Of a stretch of DNA of 64,000 bases, positions 23,701-35,830 are shown in pieces. A program made the translations under genes and the position numbers. The stretch covers positions 6,360,001-6,424,000 of the forward strand of contig CM047425.1 in NCBI GenBank assembly GCA_026168455.1, given 5' to 3'. How positions within the stretch are numbered: position 1 is the stretch's first letter; every line of letters begins with the position of its first letter. The notes below the pieces were generated by a model. The model was not told the origin of the DNA. It saw only the letters and a program-made list of their open reading frames with translations, and ran no database searches. The stretch comes from Theocolax elegans. Its lineage: Eukaryota; Arthropoda; Insecta; Hymenoptera; Cerocephalidae.

Positions 23701-26700
23701 CACTCGGCAACGACGTTCTCCCCCGTCTCTGAACAACAAACTCACTCGTGTCAAGAGAGCCGCCGGTTACATTAACGATCGGAGCGCGAAGATCCTCATC
23801 TTTACTAGCATCTGGCTCCTTTTTGTCTTCGACAATCTCTGGGCTTCCTTCCTTGTTTCTCCTAACATAGTTCCTAAGTCGTGCGTTTGATCGTATCTCC
23901 TTGAATTGATGCGGTGGGTGCGGTGGTGAAACGATTAATGAACCCGATTGTTCTTCCTCGTCGAGACCCACAGCGGGTTTAACTGGGGTAACCGCAGCTT
24001 CCGTGCGTTTTGGTATGCGGTACGTTGGACTCGGACTAGGACTCCGCGTTTTCCGCGATTTCGATTTTTTCGAGGAGCGTTTATCAAGTGACGGTGTTTC
24101 ATCAATTTTGGGAATTTTGTTAGGCGAAGATGACGAAGACTTTGATCGCGATTTACTCCCGGGTTTCCTTGAGGAACTCGAAGAGCTTTTCGAAGAGGAA
24201 CTACGTGTAGATGAGCTTTTTGAAGAGCTTTTCGGTGACTCTTTTAAATTATTTGTACGCTGCGGGACCGTTGCGTTAGAACTTTCTTTCTTTTGGTCTT
24301 TTGCTCGCTTATTGTCAATAATTTTTACAAGCTCGCTTGATTTGTTATCGTTTGACAAGGAACTTTGATCACTTGTTAGTTTAGATTGCATGTGCAATTT
24401 AAATTGATGCATCATTTGTTGTTGTTTTGCGAGTTCTTCAGCGCTGAGAATTTCCGGAGTTGCACTTGATTTTAGTCGGGGATCTCGTGAAACCGGCTTT
24501 GCTGCAGCGACAGCTACGTTGCTAGCTGGAGCGATTTTCATGCCAGTTTTGTTTTCGTTTTTCAATAGGAGTGCAACTGCCGCAGGGTACTGAAAATAAT
24601 TAATCGATTTTGAATAATTTATTTGAATTAAAAAATTATTGAACATAAATTATTTAATGTTATTTGTATCATACTAAATAAAAATATCAAAAGAAGACAA
24701 AAACATAAACTTTTTATTTACTGACAAAACGAACCTGTTTTTCTAATGGTGGAACAGTTTGACTAGGTGTAACAACAGCTGCTGGTTTTTCGGCATCATC
24801 GGATGTAGGCTGTAAATCAATAAATAAAAACATAATTATAAAAAAAGAAACAAATACTATAAATAATTTAAAAACAGAATTTAAAAAAAATTTAAATAAA
24901 TATTATACATTACACTCACCAATTCAGGTTTGAGGTGTGTAGACTGTTTATCAAGCTGCCTACGTTGTTGCTCGAGACTCGCCTTTGCTTGCAGTAACTC
25001 TAGCTCAATTTTTTGTTTCTGCAATTCTATTAATTCTTTCTGCTTCTTAAGTAACTGTTCCCGCATTTCAGCCTCGCTTGTTGAGGTAGGTTTATTTGTC
25101 TGTGGCAACTTAGTAATTGGTGGTGAAGTAACAACTGGTGTTGGTGTTGGTACAGATGGTTGCGTCACTTTTGGAGCCTGCTGCTGCTGCTGTTGTTGCT
25201 GTTGCTGCTGCTGTTGTTGTTGCTACAATTAAAATTTATCATTGTCGATTTCAACATGTTAGAGATAGAATTTGAATACTTTATTAATTAAATTTTTTAA
25301 TTTTTAATGACTAGCATTGTTGTATGAAATGGAAAAAAATCATACATTTATTAAATTATTATTATTATTACTACTACTTAAACATTTTATACAATTGTAA
25401 AATTAAAGTAATTAAAATGTAATCATTGTAATACTGAAGTAACACATGTTTACATGCAGTAATGTGTAAAAATAAAAACTTATGGAAATTGTTCTACTTA
25501 AATAAAAATAAATGTAAGAGAATAAAAATGAATAATATTAAAAGTATTTTATGTAGTGCAATAAAATAAAATAAATAAGCCTCTTACCATAGAAAGAAAT
25601 TTTGGATTTACATGAATTGATTTTGTTGATACACTAGAGGCTGGTAATGGTGTGATTGGCCAAGCTGGATCAATGTTATTGACCCGTACATCCAAAGCAA
25701 ACAATTTTTTTGGGGGAAATACATCATTCCATGTCTGCCGAAGTTTCCACATACTGGCCCGTGTGTTTTCATCTACCTATAGTATGTTTCAAAATAAAAA
25801 TTTTTTATTTTGTTCTTTTTAATGTATAACTTATGAAGACATTAGAATTTGTAGATAACTAGTTTAAGATAAAAATTGTCAAAATAAAACTGAAAGTAAT
25901 AAATATATAACAATGTTAGGAACTACTAAGAAAATTACTACAAGAAGATATAAGATATATTATAATAAATTTAAAAAGTCTAATGTGAAATTGAGTTACA
26001 TTAAGAAGAATGAAAGAAATAAGAAAATGTCCTTGATACATGTAGAAACCAACACTTTCAATAGAATTTCTTGAAGTCATTATAAAAATAAATGCAAATT
26101 TTACCTTTTCAAAAACGCTGCAAAATGTAGTGACAATGTTTTTTGTGAAGAGGCTTAGATAGGCTCGGTTAACATTCTTGACGATAGAATCGATGAGATA
26201 AAGTACTGGGAGTTTGATCTCGCTTTGCACCTGGTGAAAACATAATACTCACACTATCCTTCTGCTTTTTTCTCACTTTCATTTTAACTGACGTTTGCTT
26301 TTAAATGACTTCTTCTTATGAAAGTTTACCCTCAAAGATGAAGGCTTTTAATTTCTCTTGTACAATAAGTCACTTACTCATAGATGTATGTACAGCTTAT
26401 AAAAGTTAATTCAAAGCAAATTTTTAGATAAAAAATAACATTGAGGCAATGATGTAACTAGTTTTAACAAAATTTTAATACATTAACTAATTTATTTTCT
26501 TTACTTTTAATACACATATTAATATGGAAGCTAACTTCATTAATTATTTATAGTATAATTAAGAAACAATTAATAATCATTACCTCAATGTAAATAATTA
26601 TTATTTTAAGAAAAAGTAAATGTTTAGAAACAAATGACAGCAGTGTGGATGTTTAAATATAACAAAATAACACTTTATTTCCACATAAAAATCTCTTGTA

Positions 26701-27808
26701 TATTATATATTTTTATTTGTCATTTATAAATGTATATATGTGTATATGTATGTATATAAAATAAAGTATATCACAGTTAAACGTAGTATTTATATCTTAG
26801 TAAAATTTTTTACTCTTGATGGTATTAACGCTTCGAAGTATATATGCTTGTGATAAATATTCCTTTCAACTGATGATTGAAGAAAGATTTTGCATGTCCT
26901 TTCCTCTCGAGAGTATACAGAAATATATGTATATTTCTTTATTTAAAACCTTTTTAAATTTAACTGTTAAATTACAGAAAAAGGTTTTTGATCGCAGTAC
27001 ATCATTGAATAAATTCTGGAGAAAGATTACGATATTTCCATAAAACAATTTTATAAATAACAAAAATGGAATTACGTTTATATAATTTTAAGTAAAAAAC
27101 GAATATTTAGTTATTTTTATACAACAAATATAGTATTGCATTATATTAAATAAAATGAAAATAAGTAAAAAGTATAAAGATTTAGAATTGTAACATTTTC
27201 TCTCAGTTTTTTAAAGAATTTATTCCTTAGACATCATATTTGAATCATTTGACAAACATTCTGACTGCACTAGATTTAATCAGTCTTACGTTCAATATTA
27301 ACTTAGTTTGTCTATTAATTGCAGATTTAGAGATTACATGTGGCGCTAGTGCACTTGATCTTATATATGATCCAGAGTATCATTAAATGTTGACATTAAT
27401 ATTTTGTTACTAATTAAACAATTTAAATAAATCCAATATAAGATATTCAACATAGTAAGAATTAATTTATAAATCAATATAATATATAATTTTACTTTAA
27501 AAGAAAGAATTTGTGAAGCATCAAAAAATATTTATCATGATAAAATTAGTAATGTAACATCAACATGAAATTGTTATTATAATATAATTGATACTCTTGG
27601 GTGTTTAACTACAAAAGATATTAACCTTTTGCAAATGGGCTTCAACCGCTTCAACAATGGCTGTGGCATGATCGATGTAATCCTCTGCTAAAATTGTGAG
27701 AAAATTAATTTGTGGTTTACTGTTGATGGTGAGATCCTGCAGAGACGAAATGTACTCCTCAACAATCTCCTCTGAGTTGTGACCTTTTGCATTGTTTCCT
27801 CCAGACAT
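17792..27808 (-). CDS. Pcf11: Pcf11 copy A: pre-mRNA cleavage complex II protein Pcf11, complete, 17 coding exons
   Basis: This is a cleavage/polyadenylation and Pol II termination factor acting in the nucleus. Exons in transcript order: 27808-27626, 26230-26105, 25776-25588, 25222-24920, 24809-24735, 24589-23746, 22694-22589, 22271-21057, 20800-20558, 20478-20111, 19951-19687, 19592-19366, 19278-19037, 18959-18945 (microexon), 18804-18501, 18426-18238, 18141-17792. The total is 5244 nt, or 1747 aa. The CTD-interacting domain is at about residues 15-150 (LTILAEDYI, YLIDSIVKNV). A 15-Gln run opens exon 4, followed by a charged coiled coil. A Ser/Lys/Arg-rich linker spans about 390-480 and a Gly/Pro/Met-rich region about 800-930. 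The Pcf11 middle domain includes KWYECYFGG, GPPPQVKIG and EFGGLPKPI. Zinc clusters are CSSC...HHLDWH (about 1315-1340) and CEVC...HPLCLEDH (about 1415-1460). A Glu/Asp-rich tail ends LSILPTVEKGHELS. It is the more conservative copy by domain retention. The exon 6 donor (ACGA before GTGAGT) was chosen because copy B uses the same site and the frame then joins to EDLDLR. Confidence 0.94.
18945..18959 (-). other. 15-nt coding microexon of Pcf11 copy A
   Basis: On the minus strand, AG is followed by GAAAAACTACTTGTG and GTACGT. It encodes EKLLV in phase 0, between LEDHK and RALEKS. The same microexon with its own flanking splice sites is found in copy B at 6502-6516. Confidence 0.8.
25178..25222 (-). 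repeat. polyglutamine-encoding CAG/CAA repeat in Pcf11 copy A
   Basis: Fifteen consecutive Gln codons (mixed CAG and CAA) open exon 4. The corresponding exon of copy B starts QKNAQELQHP and has no run. Confidence 0.9.
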
Positions 27809-27856
27809 CTTCGAAGAAGATTTTTTTAAATAAATATCAAAGTACTATCTCCAAAT
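27809..27856 (-). other. 5' UTR segment of Pcf11 copy A with splice acceptor
   Basis: The acceptor TTTTCTTATTTCAG (minus strand) ends at 27857. The next 48 nt run to the ATG. The upstream partner is probably the donor at 29764-29763, which would give a 5' UTR intron of about 1.9 kb. Confidence 0.6.
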
Positions 27857-29764
27857 CTGAAATAAGAAAAAAAAGCTGCAATAAGTACAAGTGAAAAAAA
27901 CTTTATTAGTATCTAAGCAGCTTTTATAATAAAGTATATTTTTCTTGTAAAATTTTTTTTTTATTTTCAATGTTTACACACAACAAGAGAGAAAAAAGGG
28001 AGAGAAAGAGACAGAGTACAAAAAATAAGTTGAGTCATCATTTACTAATGACTCCTACACATCAAAAGATTATTTAAGGCTTTAATTTCCTTCAACAGCT
28101 AATAATTTGCAGAGATGGCATTATCCTCGATTCGATAAACATAAATTATATAATTTGTGTGTATATACATATATATATATATGTAAGTACTATGATTTCT
28201 TTGAACTTTTTGGGTAATTTAATAATAAAATTAATAGAGAATATTTATAATAAACAAATATATTTACAAAGTTTTGTCATTACAGGTAATCCCAGTTTTA
28301 GATAATTTTATTGCATACAAGATATGTTATTGTTATCTTGCAAACACAAAGTAATTATGCAGATACACAATGAAATGTAATAAATTTAAAATGTCATGAT
28401 ATATTTTATTCTTATGTTTTTAATACAAAAGAATTATCAGTAAAATTGAAGGCCATTTAAAAAAAATTTAATAAAAAAATAATATTTTTTCAAAATATTT
28501 TTTTTAAATACTTGTTTTAAATATACAGATTAGTTGTAAAACTAAATAATTATATTTTTAACATAATTGCTTACAATTGAAGAATTATAACTTAAAAAGG
28601 TTGGTACTTGCTTAAAATTCAATTTATTTTATAAAATTAGTAGATATAGGTAAATTAATTTTAAAAGTTTTAATCTAAAGATAACAACAAAGAATTGTTA
28701 ATCTAATTTATCGATACACATAATATACTTCAAATGTACTAAGTAAAATTATCGCATCAGTTTAAATTTAAAAAGAAAATGAAATATCATGGTTAAGCTT
28801 TTAGTTTTAATATTGTACATAAAATAAAAAAACTTAAAAACAAAATTTATCTATAATTTACAATTTTGCATGTTACACAATAAAAAGAAATGAGAAATAA
28901 GAATGTCAATATTAATCGTAGACTATTTTTAAAGCAAATAAAAACCTATTGTTTAATAATAATAAAGAATTGATTAATTTTAAAGAGCAATTAATCTAGA
29001 ATGCACAGTAATAAAAATAGCAATCAAGCACATTGCACAAGTTCTGAAAATACTGGAGAAACCAATCTACTTAAAATACTGTGTGTATATGAATATACAT
29101 ATATATATATATGTGTGTGTGTGTGTGTATGCATATATATAAATATGCATAAAATTGATACAATAATAAAGTTAAACAAAAAAAGGGAATAAATAATGTC
29201 AATTTAATGCACCAATGGAAGAAAGATTTTATATAAATTTTAGAAAGTAACATTCCTACTACTATTAAATGTCTTGCCTGTTCACAAAAAAAGTGATTCC
29301 AATAAATCTCATTATACCCATTGCTGTACAATTGCAACAAAAAAAAGAAAAGCAGATGTTCTGCATTTTGAAAGATAACTCAAAAAAGTGAAATTTGTAA
29401 AACTCATCCACAAGTAGGTATAATGTACACCTCGTTGTATATAATACGCGTAGTGTACGAACAACCGTAAATAATAAGTAGCTTCCATAAATTGCTACAA
29501 AACGCAAGAATAGATAAATCAATACCTATAGACAAGCAACCAAGTCACATATCCACCATTTTACGCGTAAATGCGTCATTGCGCATAAAGTTAAAGATAT
29601 ATTAATAATATTAACTAATCATTAAGGAAATTAAAATAACGTTAAAAATGATTTCCCGATAAACCGTGAAAAGGTCTCTTACATAAGCACGAAAATTGCA
29701 CCAGCTGTCGAGTTAACAAGAATAAATGATAAAAAAATATGAATAAGAATTGTTTGTAACTTAC

Positions 29765-30060
29765 CTTAAAGTTGAATTTTTGCTAGCGAAGCATTGTGCC
29801 CCTTGTAGAGTAAACGGTGAACCCGGATGGGTTAACACAACGTCGACGAGGTCGTTCCTCGGGACACACACACACAAACACCAGGGCCGCTGGCTTTTCT
29901 CTCTCTTTGCGATCGCACACCACGGCCAAAATGGCGTCTTTCTGTACGCGCGTGCGTCATCTGAGGACGGATAGAAAAGGAGAGAGAGAGAAAATTCGAG
30001 AGAAGGATAGACAGTGTAGACACGGAACTATATACTTATGCGTCGGTTGACGAAGTTTTA
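29765..30060 (-). promoter_or_regulatory. probable first (non-coding) exon and GC-rich promoter of Pcf11 copy A
   Basis: A strong donor (AAG before GTAAGT, minus strand, exon end 29765) marks the end of a likely 5' UTR exon. The next 300 bp stand out as GC- and CpG-rich in an AT-rich setting. They include, on the minus strand, a GCCAT core (GACGCCATTTTGGCC), the type of site bound by YY1/Pleiohomeotic, often seen near housekeeping starts. The transcription start was not fixed and no TATA box is obvious. Confidence 0.55.
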
Positions 30061-30952
30061 TTACGGTATTAGGACAGTCAGGTAAACGGACGATTCGCTG
30101 AATTTACGGTTTGTCAATGGGTCATGGGTACTGAATTAACGGTGATTTATTGCATTTTTCGTGTGTATATATACAGACACACACGTGCATGTATATTATA
30201 GGCTTTAATGTACTTAAGTACTTAGGTAGGATTACGACTGACCATAATGGAATTTCTTTTTAATTTCACATGTTACCTGTTCACTATTAGTATGTAGCAC
30301 TATTCTGTTGCGTACATTGTGACGTTTAAAATTAATTTATAGTTTATTAAATGCGCATTTAAATAATGTAAAGTATTATTTTAAATGTTTTAAAAAATAT
30401 AATGTAAAGTAAAATTTGTGAATTAATAATAAGGAAACAATTTAAAATTATGTATACTCAGCATACACACACTTATACAGTCCAGAATATTCCGTTCTTC
30501 TATTTAATTAAATGTATGATTATATACTTTTCAAATGCCTACTCATTTCCAATCGACAAAACGTAATAAATAAATTAACGTTTTTTTTTACCACAATATA
30601 ACTATATATTTTTATAACTGATAATTATTGATACACTATAGTTTTTTTTTAAAAATATATAGTTGAAATTAATTTTAGTCAAAACATACAAAATATGTTA
30701 AACATCTAGTAGCAACATTGGTAATAATTTGAAATAAGTTTTTGTCAATACATTTTTTTGGTAAAATATAATCAATATTTATTTTAAACAACTATAATCT
30801 TTACAAAAAATATTGATTTATCACGATTTAGCAAATTTTAAAATTAATTACGTTTAATATAAAATCGTTTTTGTTTTATTATAAACTGTTATTAAATAAT
30901 ATCTCTTAAATAAGATCATTGGTAGTCTTAATTGTTGCTTATATAATTAATA
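30061..30952. other. interval between Pcf11 copy A promoter and protease 3' end
   Basis: This is AT-rich, non-coding DNA. A minus-strand AATAAA at 30875-30880, 73 nt past the protease stop, is its probable polyadenylation signal. Confidence 0.5.
30875..30880 (-). terminator. candidate polyadenylation signal of the S28 protease
   Basis: AATAAA on the minus strand, 73 nt after the stop codon. Confidence 0.5.
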
Positions 30953-33287
30953 TTATGATAGTTTATTTTGCTTCAACCATTGGCCAATTATTTCCCCTAT
31001 TTGTTTTCTTGCATTAACCAACTGTGGCAGATCATCTTTGGATGCTGGATAAAGGTTTGCACAATGTGCTGTACCTAAAATACAAAATTTAATACATAAA
31101 ATTATATTAATATATAAGATAATTAATAAAAATATATTTACCATTAATATAAATAGCAGGAGCATTTGGATTAGAAGACTCAGTGATTCCAAGAGCATGC
31201 CATGGGTCAATAGATCCATGTACAAATACAACATTAGTTACTACATTTACTAAATCTAAAGCTCCAAAGATAGTATTAGTTCGCTCTACTCCAGTTTCCA
31301 GTGTGTGTAAAAATCTATAGAAATGCATATATACAATTTAAAATAATCACCATAATAATACATTTTTATTAACAAATACTATGAATAAAATAATTACACA
31401 AGATTAAGTAAATATTTACCTGGGGCCAAAAATATCTGAGCATTGTTGAACAAAAAATTCAACAGGAAAAGTTTCACTAAATAAATTAGGTCGAGCTGTA
31501 GAGGTTTGGAAGAATCCAAATTCTGTGCACGTTTGATATGTCCATTGGCGACCTAAATATTACATTTGTTACACTTTTTGATATTTAAGTATTAATAATT
31601 TTTATTTTTAAATTAAAATACCTCCAGGATTCTTTTGCTCAGCCCAAGTAATATTTCTAAGTTCACTGATCATTTTATCATATTTATAATCCAAACATTT
31701 TTCATTACTTTGTTTTAGTAATAAATTGCTTACTTGAGCTAATCTGTTAATAGGAACTCCATTCTTTTCATCAACTAATATATTACAAACAGTATCAATG
31801 GTGATAGTATTATTTTCACGATTATCTTTGTTGTACTGTACCACTTCAGCAAAATTTCCTGCAATAGTTTCGTATAGATTTGCGATATCCTTTTGTGAAG
31901 TTTTTCCTTGGTCAATTGGATCACAGAAGCTAAAAACATAAATAGCATTTTTAAACAAATAAACATAAATCAAAATGAATGTAATTTTGTTAATATATTC
32001 TCACTTGAACATTTTTTCTAATCCTTGTTGACCAATGATATGATGCAACATAATGTGCATTTGTTTGTTAGCAGCAGCTATCGCATCAACGCAAGCTTGA
32101 GAATGCGTTTTTAAAGAATTTTCAACCACAATATAATATTCTGTAAATTTTTTTTATAATTATTGTAAAAAAATAACTTAATTTAAGAGTAATTAATTAA
32201 TTAAATAGGTAATATATACTAACGTTGGAAATCAATTTGCGCTAGCAATGGGCCACTGGCAGAAACAGAAGCATGTACAAGATGAGGATATTTTGCACGC
32301 ATCCAAGCTGCTAAGGATCCAGAATAAGAACCACCAAACAATATCCATTTATTGTTTTCAGATACATTGTGTGCAACATTCATTCCTTCAATGAAGTATG
32401 CTATATCGGCAAGTGCTTGTTCAGAATTTAAATATACAAGATTTTTAACACTTAAATCCCTAAAAAAGAATAATAGAATTTTAAATTACAAATTTAATAT
32501 GTATTTTATTATTGATTTAAAAGAAATATGATTTACGATGTTGGATGGCTTAAACCATAGTATCGATGTTCCAACAAGAATAATAAAGCTCCATATTGTT
32601 TAGCATATTCAATATGCGATCCTTCTGCTAACCATTTAGGATTAGCTACTCCTTCTCCACCCAACACCAGAAAAATTGGTCCATCTTTCTTATAATAATC
32701 AGCTATTGAGAAATATCGCTGAAAATAAATAATAATCAATAAGTATTTATTTATAATATATATTTATTGGTCTTTCTGAACCAAAAGCTTTATTTTAAAA
32801 TAAAGCAGGCACATTTTAGTCTTTGTTACTATGGTTGTTATTATAAACTACATATATGAATATATATATATATTATATACATATATACATATCACTGAAT
32901 AATAAATCAATTTTTATTCGAATTAATAAGTATTGTTTAGGTTTATAAGTGTGTAAAGAATAAAAATAAAAAGATTATACTAGTTAAACAAATTATTTTG
33001 AGTTAAAAAATATTTCGTATTAATTATTATTAAATTAAATCAATACCTAATGAAACAAGTAATTATAAATTCATAAAAATTATTACCTGTTTCCAGTTAC
33101 GACCATCAACTGGATTAAAATGATCTAAATGTTGTGTAAACCATTCGTCTTTAGGTAAATCATATTCCTTTGATAATTTAGGAACTCCTAAATTTCCATT
33201 TTTACTTCTACCTCTCATAAAACTTCTCCATGCGATTCCAGTATTTATAATTACCAAAAATATTGCAAAAACAAAAAGCAGCTTCAT
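30953..33287 (-). CDS. secreted serine protease of family S28 (PRSS16 / K12H4.7-like), complete, 8 coding exons
   Basis: This is a prolyl-type serine carboxypeptidase/aminopeptidase fold enzyme, secreted or lysosomal, that removes residues next to proline. Exons in transcript order: 33287-33087, 32718-32537, 32459-32224, 32140-32005, 31929-31622, 31552-31420, 31314-31142, 31074-30953. The sum is 1491 nt (496 aa), normal for the family. Residues 1-19 form a hydrophobic signal peptide ([19 protein letters not shown]). The family entry motif [10 protein letters not shown] is at about 50-59. The S28 signature HRYYGLS is in exon 2. The nucleophile is the Ser in [11 protein letters not shown] (exon 3), the acid is Asp in [11 protein letters not shown] (exon 7), and the histidine is in [10 protein letters not shown] (exon 8). 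The full triad is therefore present and the enzyme is probably active. The physiological substrate cannot be told from sequence. It is divergent from the scabrous-like gene across 8.4 kb. Confidence 0.95.
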
Positions 33288-35239
33288 AGTTGAAATGAAG
33301 GTGGTTGAACCTATCTTCTTTGGTTGAACTATTCCAGTCTGAAACTTGATATATTTAAAATGAATGACCCGTAACTCTCAAATGATTTGCTAAAATGTGA
33401 TGATTGGTCAAGAAACTCAATACAGACATTACAGACTACCAAGTGAATGATAACAAATAATCAACAAAAAATATGCTGGCTATTTTAGATAAAATTTAAT
33501 CCACAAATACTTATTGATATATGACGACAAAAAAGAAAGAAAAGAATCTTTTTATAAATAAAAAATAAATGCAAATTTATTAAAAATGAATAAGTATAAA
33601 TATTATAAAACATATATATACATATAATGAATTGTAAGTGGTAATCATAATCATATAAATATATAAAAATAATATATAAAAATAAAACAGTAATATAAGA
33701 CTTTAATTTTTTCAAAACAATATTTTATTTCTTTTAATAGCAAATTTCTCTATGCGATCGTCAATAAATGAAAATATAATATTTTTTTAAAACTTACAAT
33801 AAGTAACGTTCTCGACTTTTCTTAAACTGTGTATTTTAAAGACTATATAAGCAAAGGCTTCTATTTTCCTTACAACCCCCCTATACAGCAATCAACCTCC
33901 CGGACAGAAAGACGGTTAATAACTAAGCATAGAATAAGAATAAGAAACACTCGTATTGTATATAAGTAAGATATATATAGGTATAATACTTGAGCTTCAA
34001 CCGGCAAATGTATTTTTTTTTTACATTTCTGTTTACTACGTTAGAACATTTGTACCTCTAATACCTACATACGTAAACACTCACATATATACAATGTGAT
34101 TGTATGTGTTGCTTCTTGTTTTTTGTTATTAGCTTTGCAAATTCAAGGCAGCCAACTAAGATAGTAGTATTATTATTATGCGGCAGTTGCCGGTTTGGAT
34201 TTTCTTGCACATATAATATTACCGCGAAATTCGAAAATAATTAACAAATGATACAAAGATTCTTTATTTAAAAAGAAAATTTAACTCGTAATACTCACAT
34301 ACAAATATATAATGACTTTCAAATTTAGATTTAATTAATATATGCAATTAATGTGATTTTGATATTAGGTAAAGAAAAATAATTAAAATTTATTATTGAT
34401 ATTTTTATGAAGAAATAGTATTATATTAAAATATTGGTTAAAAAGATGTCGACTAGTGAAATAAAACAATCTTTTCTTTTTCTTCATAAATAAATGAAAT
34501 ATATTTATTTAATTCTGTCTGTCAGAACCCTATACTTGCTGTACTCTACGTATATGAATTCATCTTTTAAATTAATAATGTAAAACGTAGTATTTGGATC
34601 GTCATTAGATAATGATAAGAATAATTGATAAAAATATGTTTCTTTCTCAAAATGTTACTCAGTCTTGTGTACATTTGCATTCTTTTAAATTAAAACAAGT
34701 TATTAATCAGTAGTAAAGAATATATATATTTTTTGAAAATAAACTTCATAATTTCTTTTACATTATGCACAATTAGAACGCAACTATCATTAAAATTAAT
34801 AATTAAGAAGTCTTTATTTCTTTATCTTACATAATCATCAACAATTAATACGATCCATCGATATAGTTTCATTGAAATATTTACGCTGTTCAATAAATTT
34901 AGATTTAATTACATTACTTTTTACTCGCGTATGCGTTATTTTATTAAAACGTACAAAATAGAATAAATGACAAAATGTTTTGTTATTTATAAGCGGAAAC
35001 AAAAGAATACATTTTTTGTAAATTTATCCAGATAAAACTGTATAGCGTGTACATATAGGATTAAACCAATGAATTAATATGGATTTAGGTAACGAACTTT
35101 TGTTTAAATAAAATATTAATAATACGAATACATGTTATATACTTTAATGTTGTTTAAAAAAAAAGAAAAAAAATAAAAGGAAAAGAAGATTGTAACGTAA
35201 TCTTAATTAACGAAACTTAAGTAAATTAAACTAAATTTA

Positions 35240-35433
35240 AACGCAAACGATCTTGCCGTACAACCAAAACACACAAGCCCGCACCACAAAGTATACCAAG
35301 GGAGATCGAGAGAAAAAAATATATGTACATATATGGAACGGAGACTAAAGCCACGCGACGTGCACGAGCCACTGGTCGCTCGTAAAAACTTGAGTTTGCT
35401 CCTCGATTTTTCTCATTCTATATGTAAGTGTGT

Positions 35434-35475
<42 letters not shown>

Positions 35476-35830
35476 GTATGTATGTGTATGTTATATATAT
35501 GTGTGTGTGTGTGAAACTTCCTTCGCGGATGGAATCGCCCTTTAATATCTTCATTTTCGTCGAGTGGCCTATGTTATTCGCGTCCGCCGTGCTTTCTAAA
35601 ATTTTTTGCTCGCCCGTTTTTTTTTTATTATTGCGCCCGGTGCCACAGAGGGAGTGTCCGGTTTTACCTTTTCACTCGGCCAAGTGGATTAACGAAAATA
35701 CGGTTTTGCTTCGCAGAGTGGACGGAAAATTGAGGAGCTTAGTTTTTTAAATTGAGTTGATATAAAAATTTGTCTTATATCACGAAATTTTCTTCGTCCT
35801 TTCCCCCTCTTTAGCCCGCTCACCTTCTGT
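35240..35830. other. GC-richer island of unknown role
   Basis: This stretch holds more CpG (for example around 35350-35390, 35520-35590 and 35620-35720) than the several kb on either side, interrupted by a (TA)n run at 35439-35474. It has no convincing coding frame. In AT-rich insect genomes such islands are often promoters, enhancers or non-coding RNA starts. Which applies here is unknown. Confidence 0.35.
35439..35474. repeat. (TA)n microsatellite
   Basis: Uninterrupted TA dinucleotides for about 36 bp. Confidence 0.95.

Noticed and set aside
23591..23745. Read-through extension of Pcf11 copy A exon 6 to a stop at 23591
   Set aside because: A strong GTGAGT donor at 23745 is shared with copy B, and the next exon continues the conserved EDLDLR frame. 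The extension has no counterpart in copy B, though an intron-retained short isoform cannot be excluded.
24003..24368. Plus-strand frame rich in Glu/Leu/Phe
   Set aside because: It is antisense to the Ser/Arg-rich exon of Pcf11 copy A, whose composition leaves the opposite strand open.
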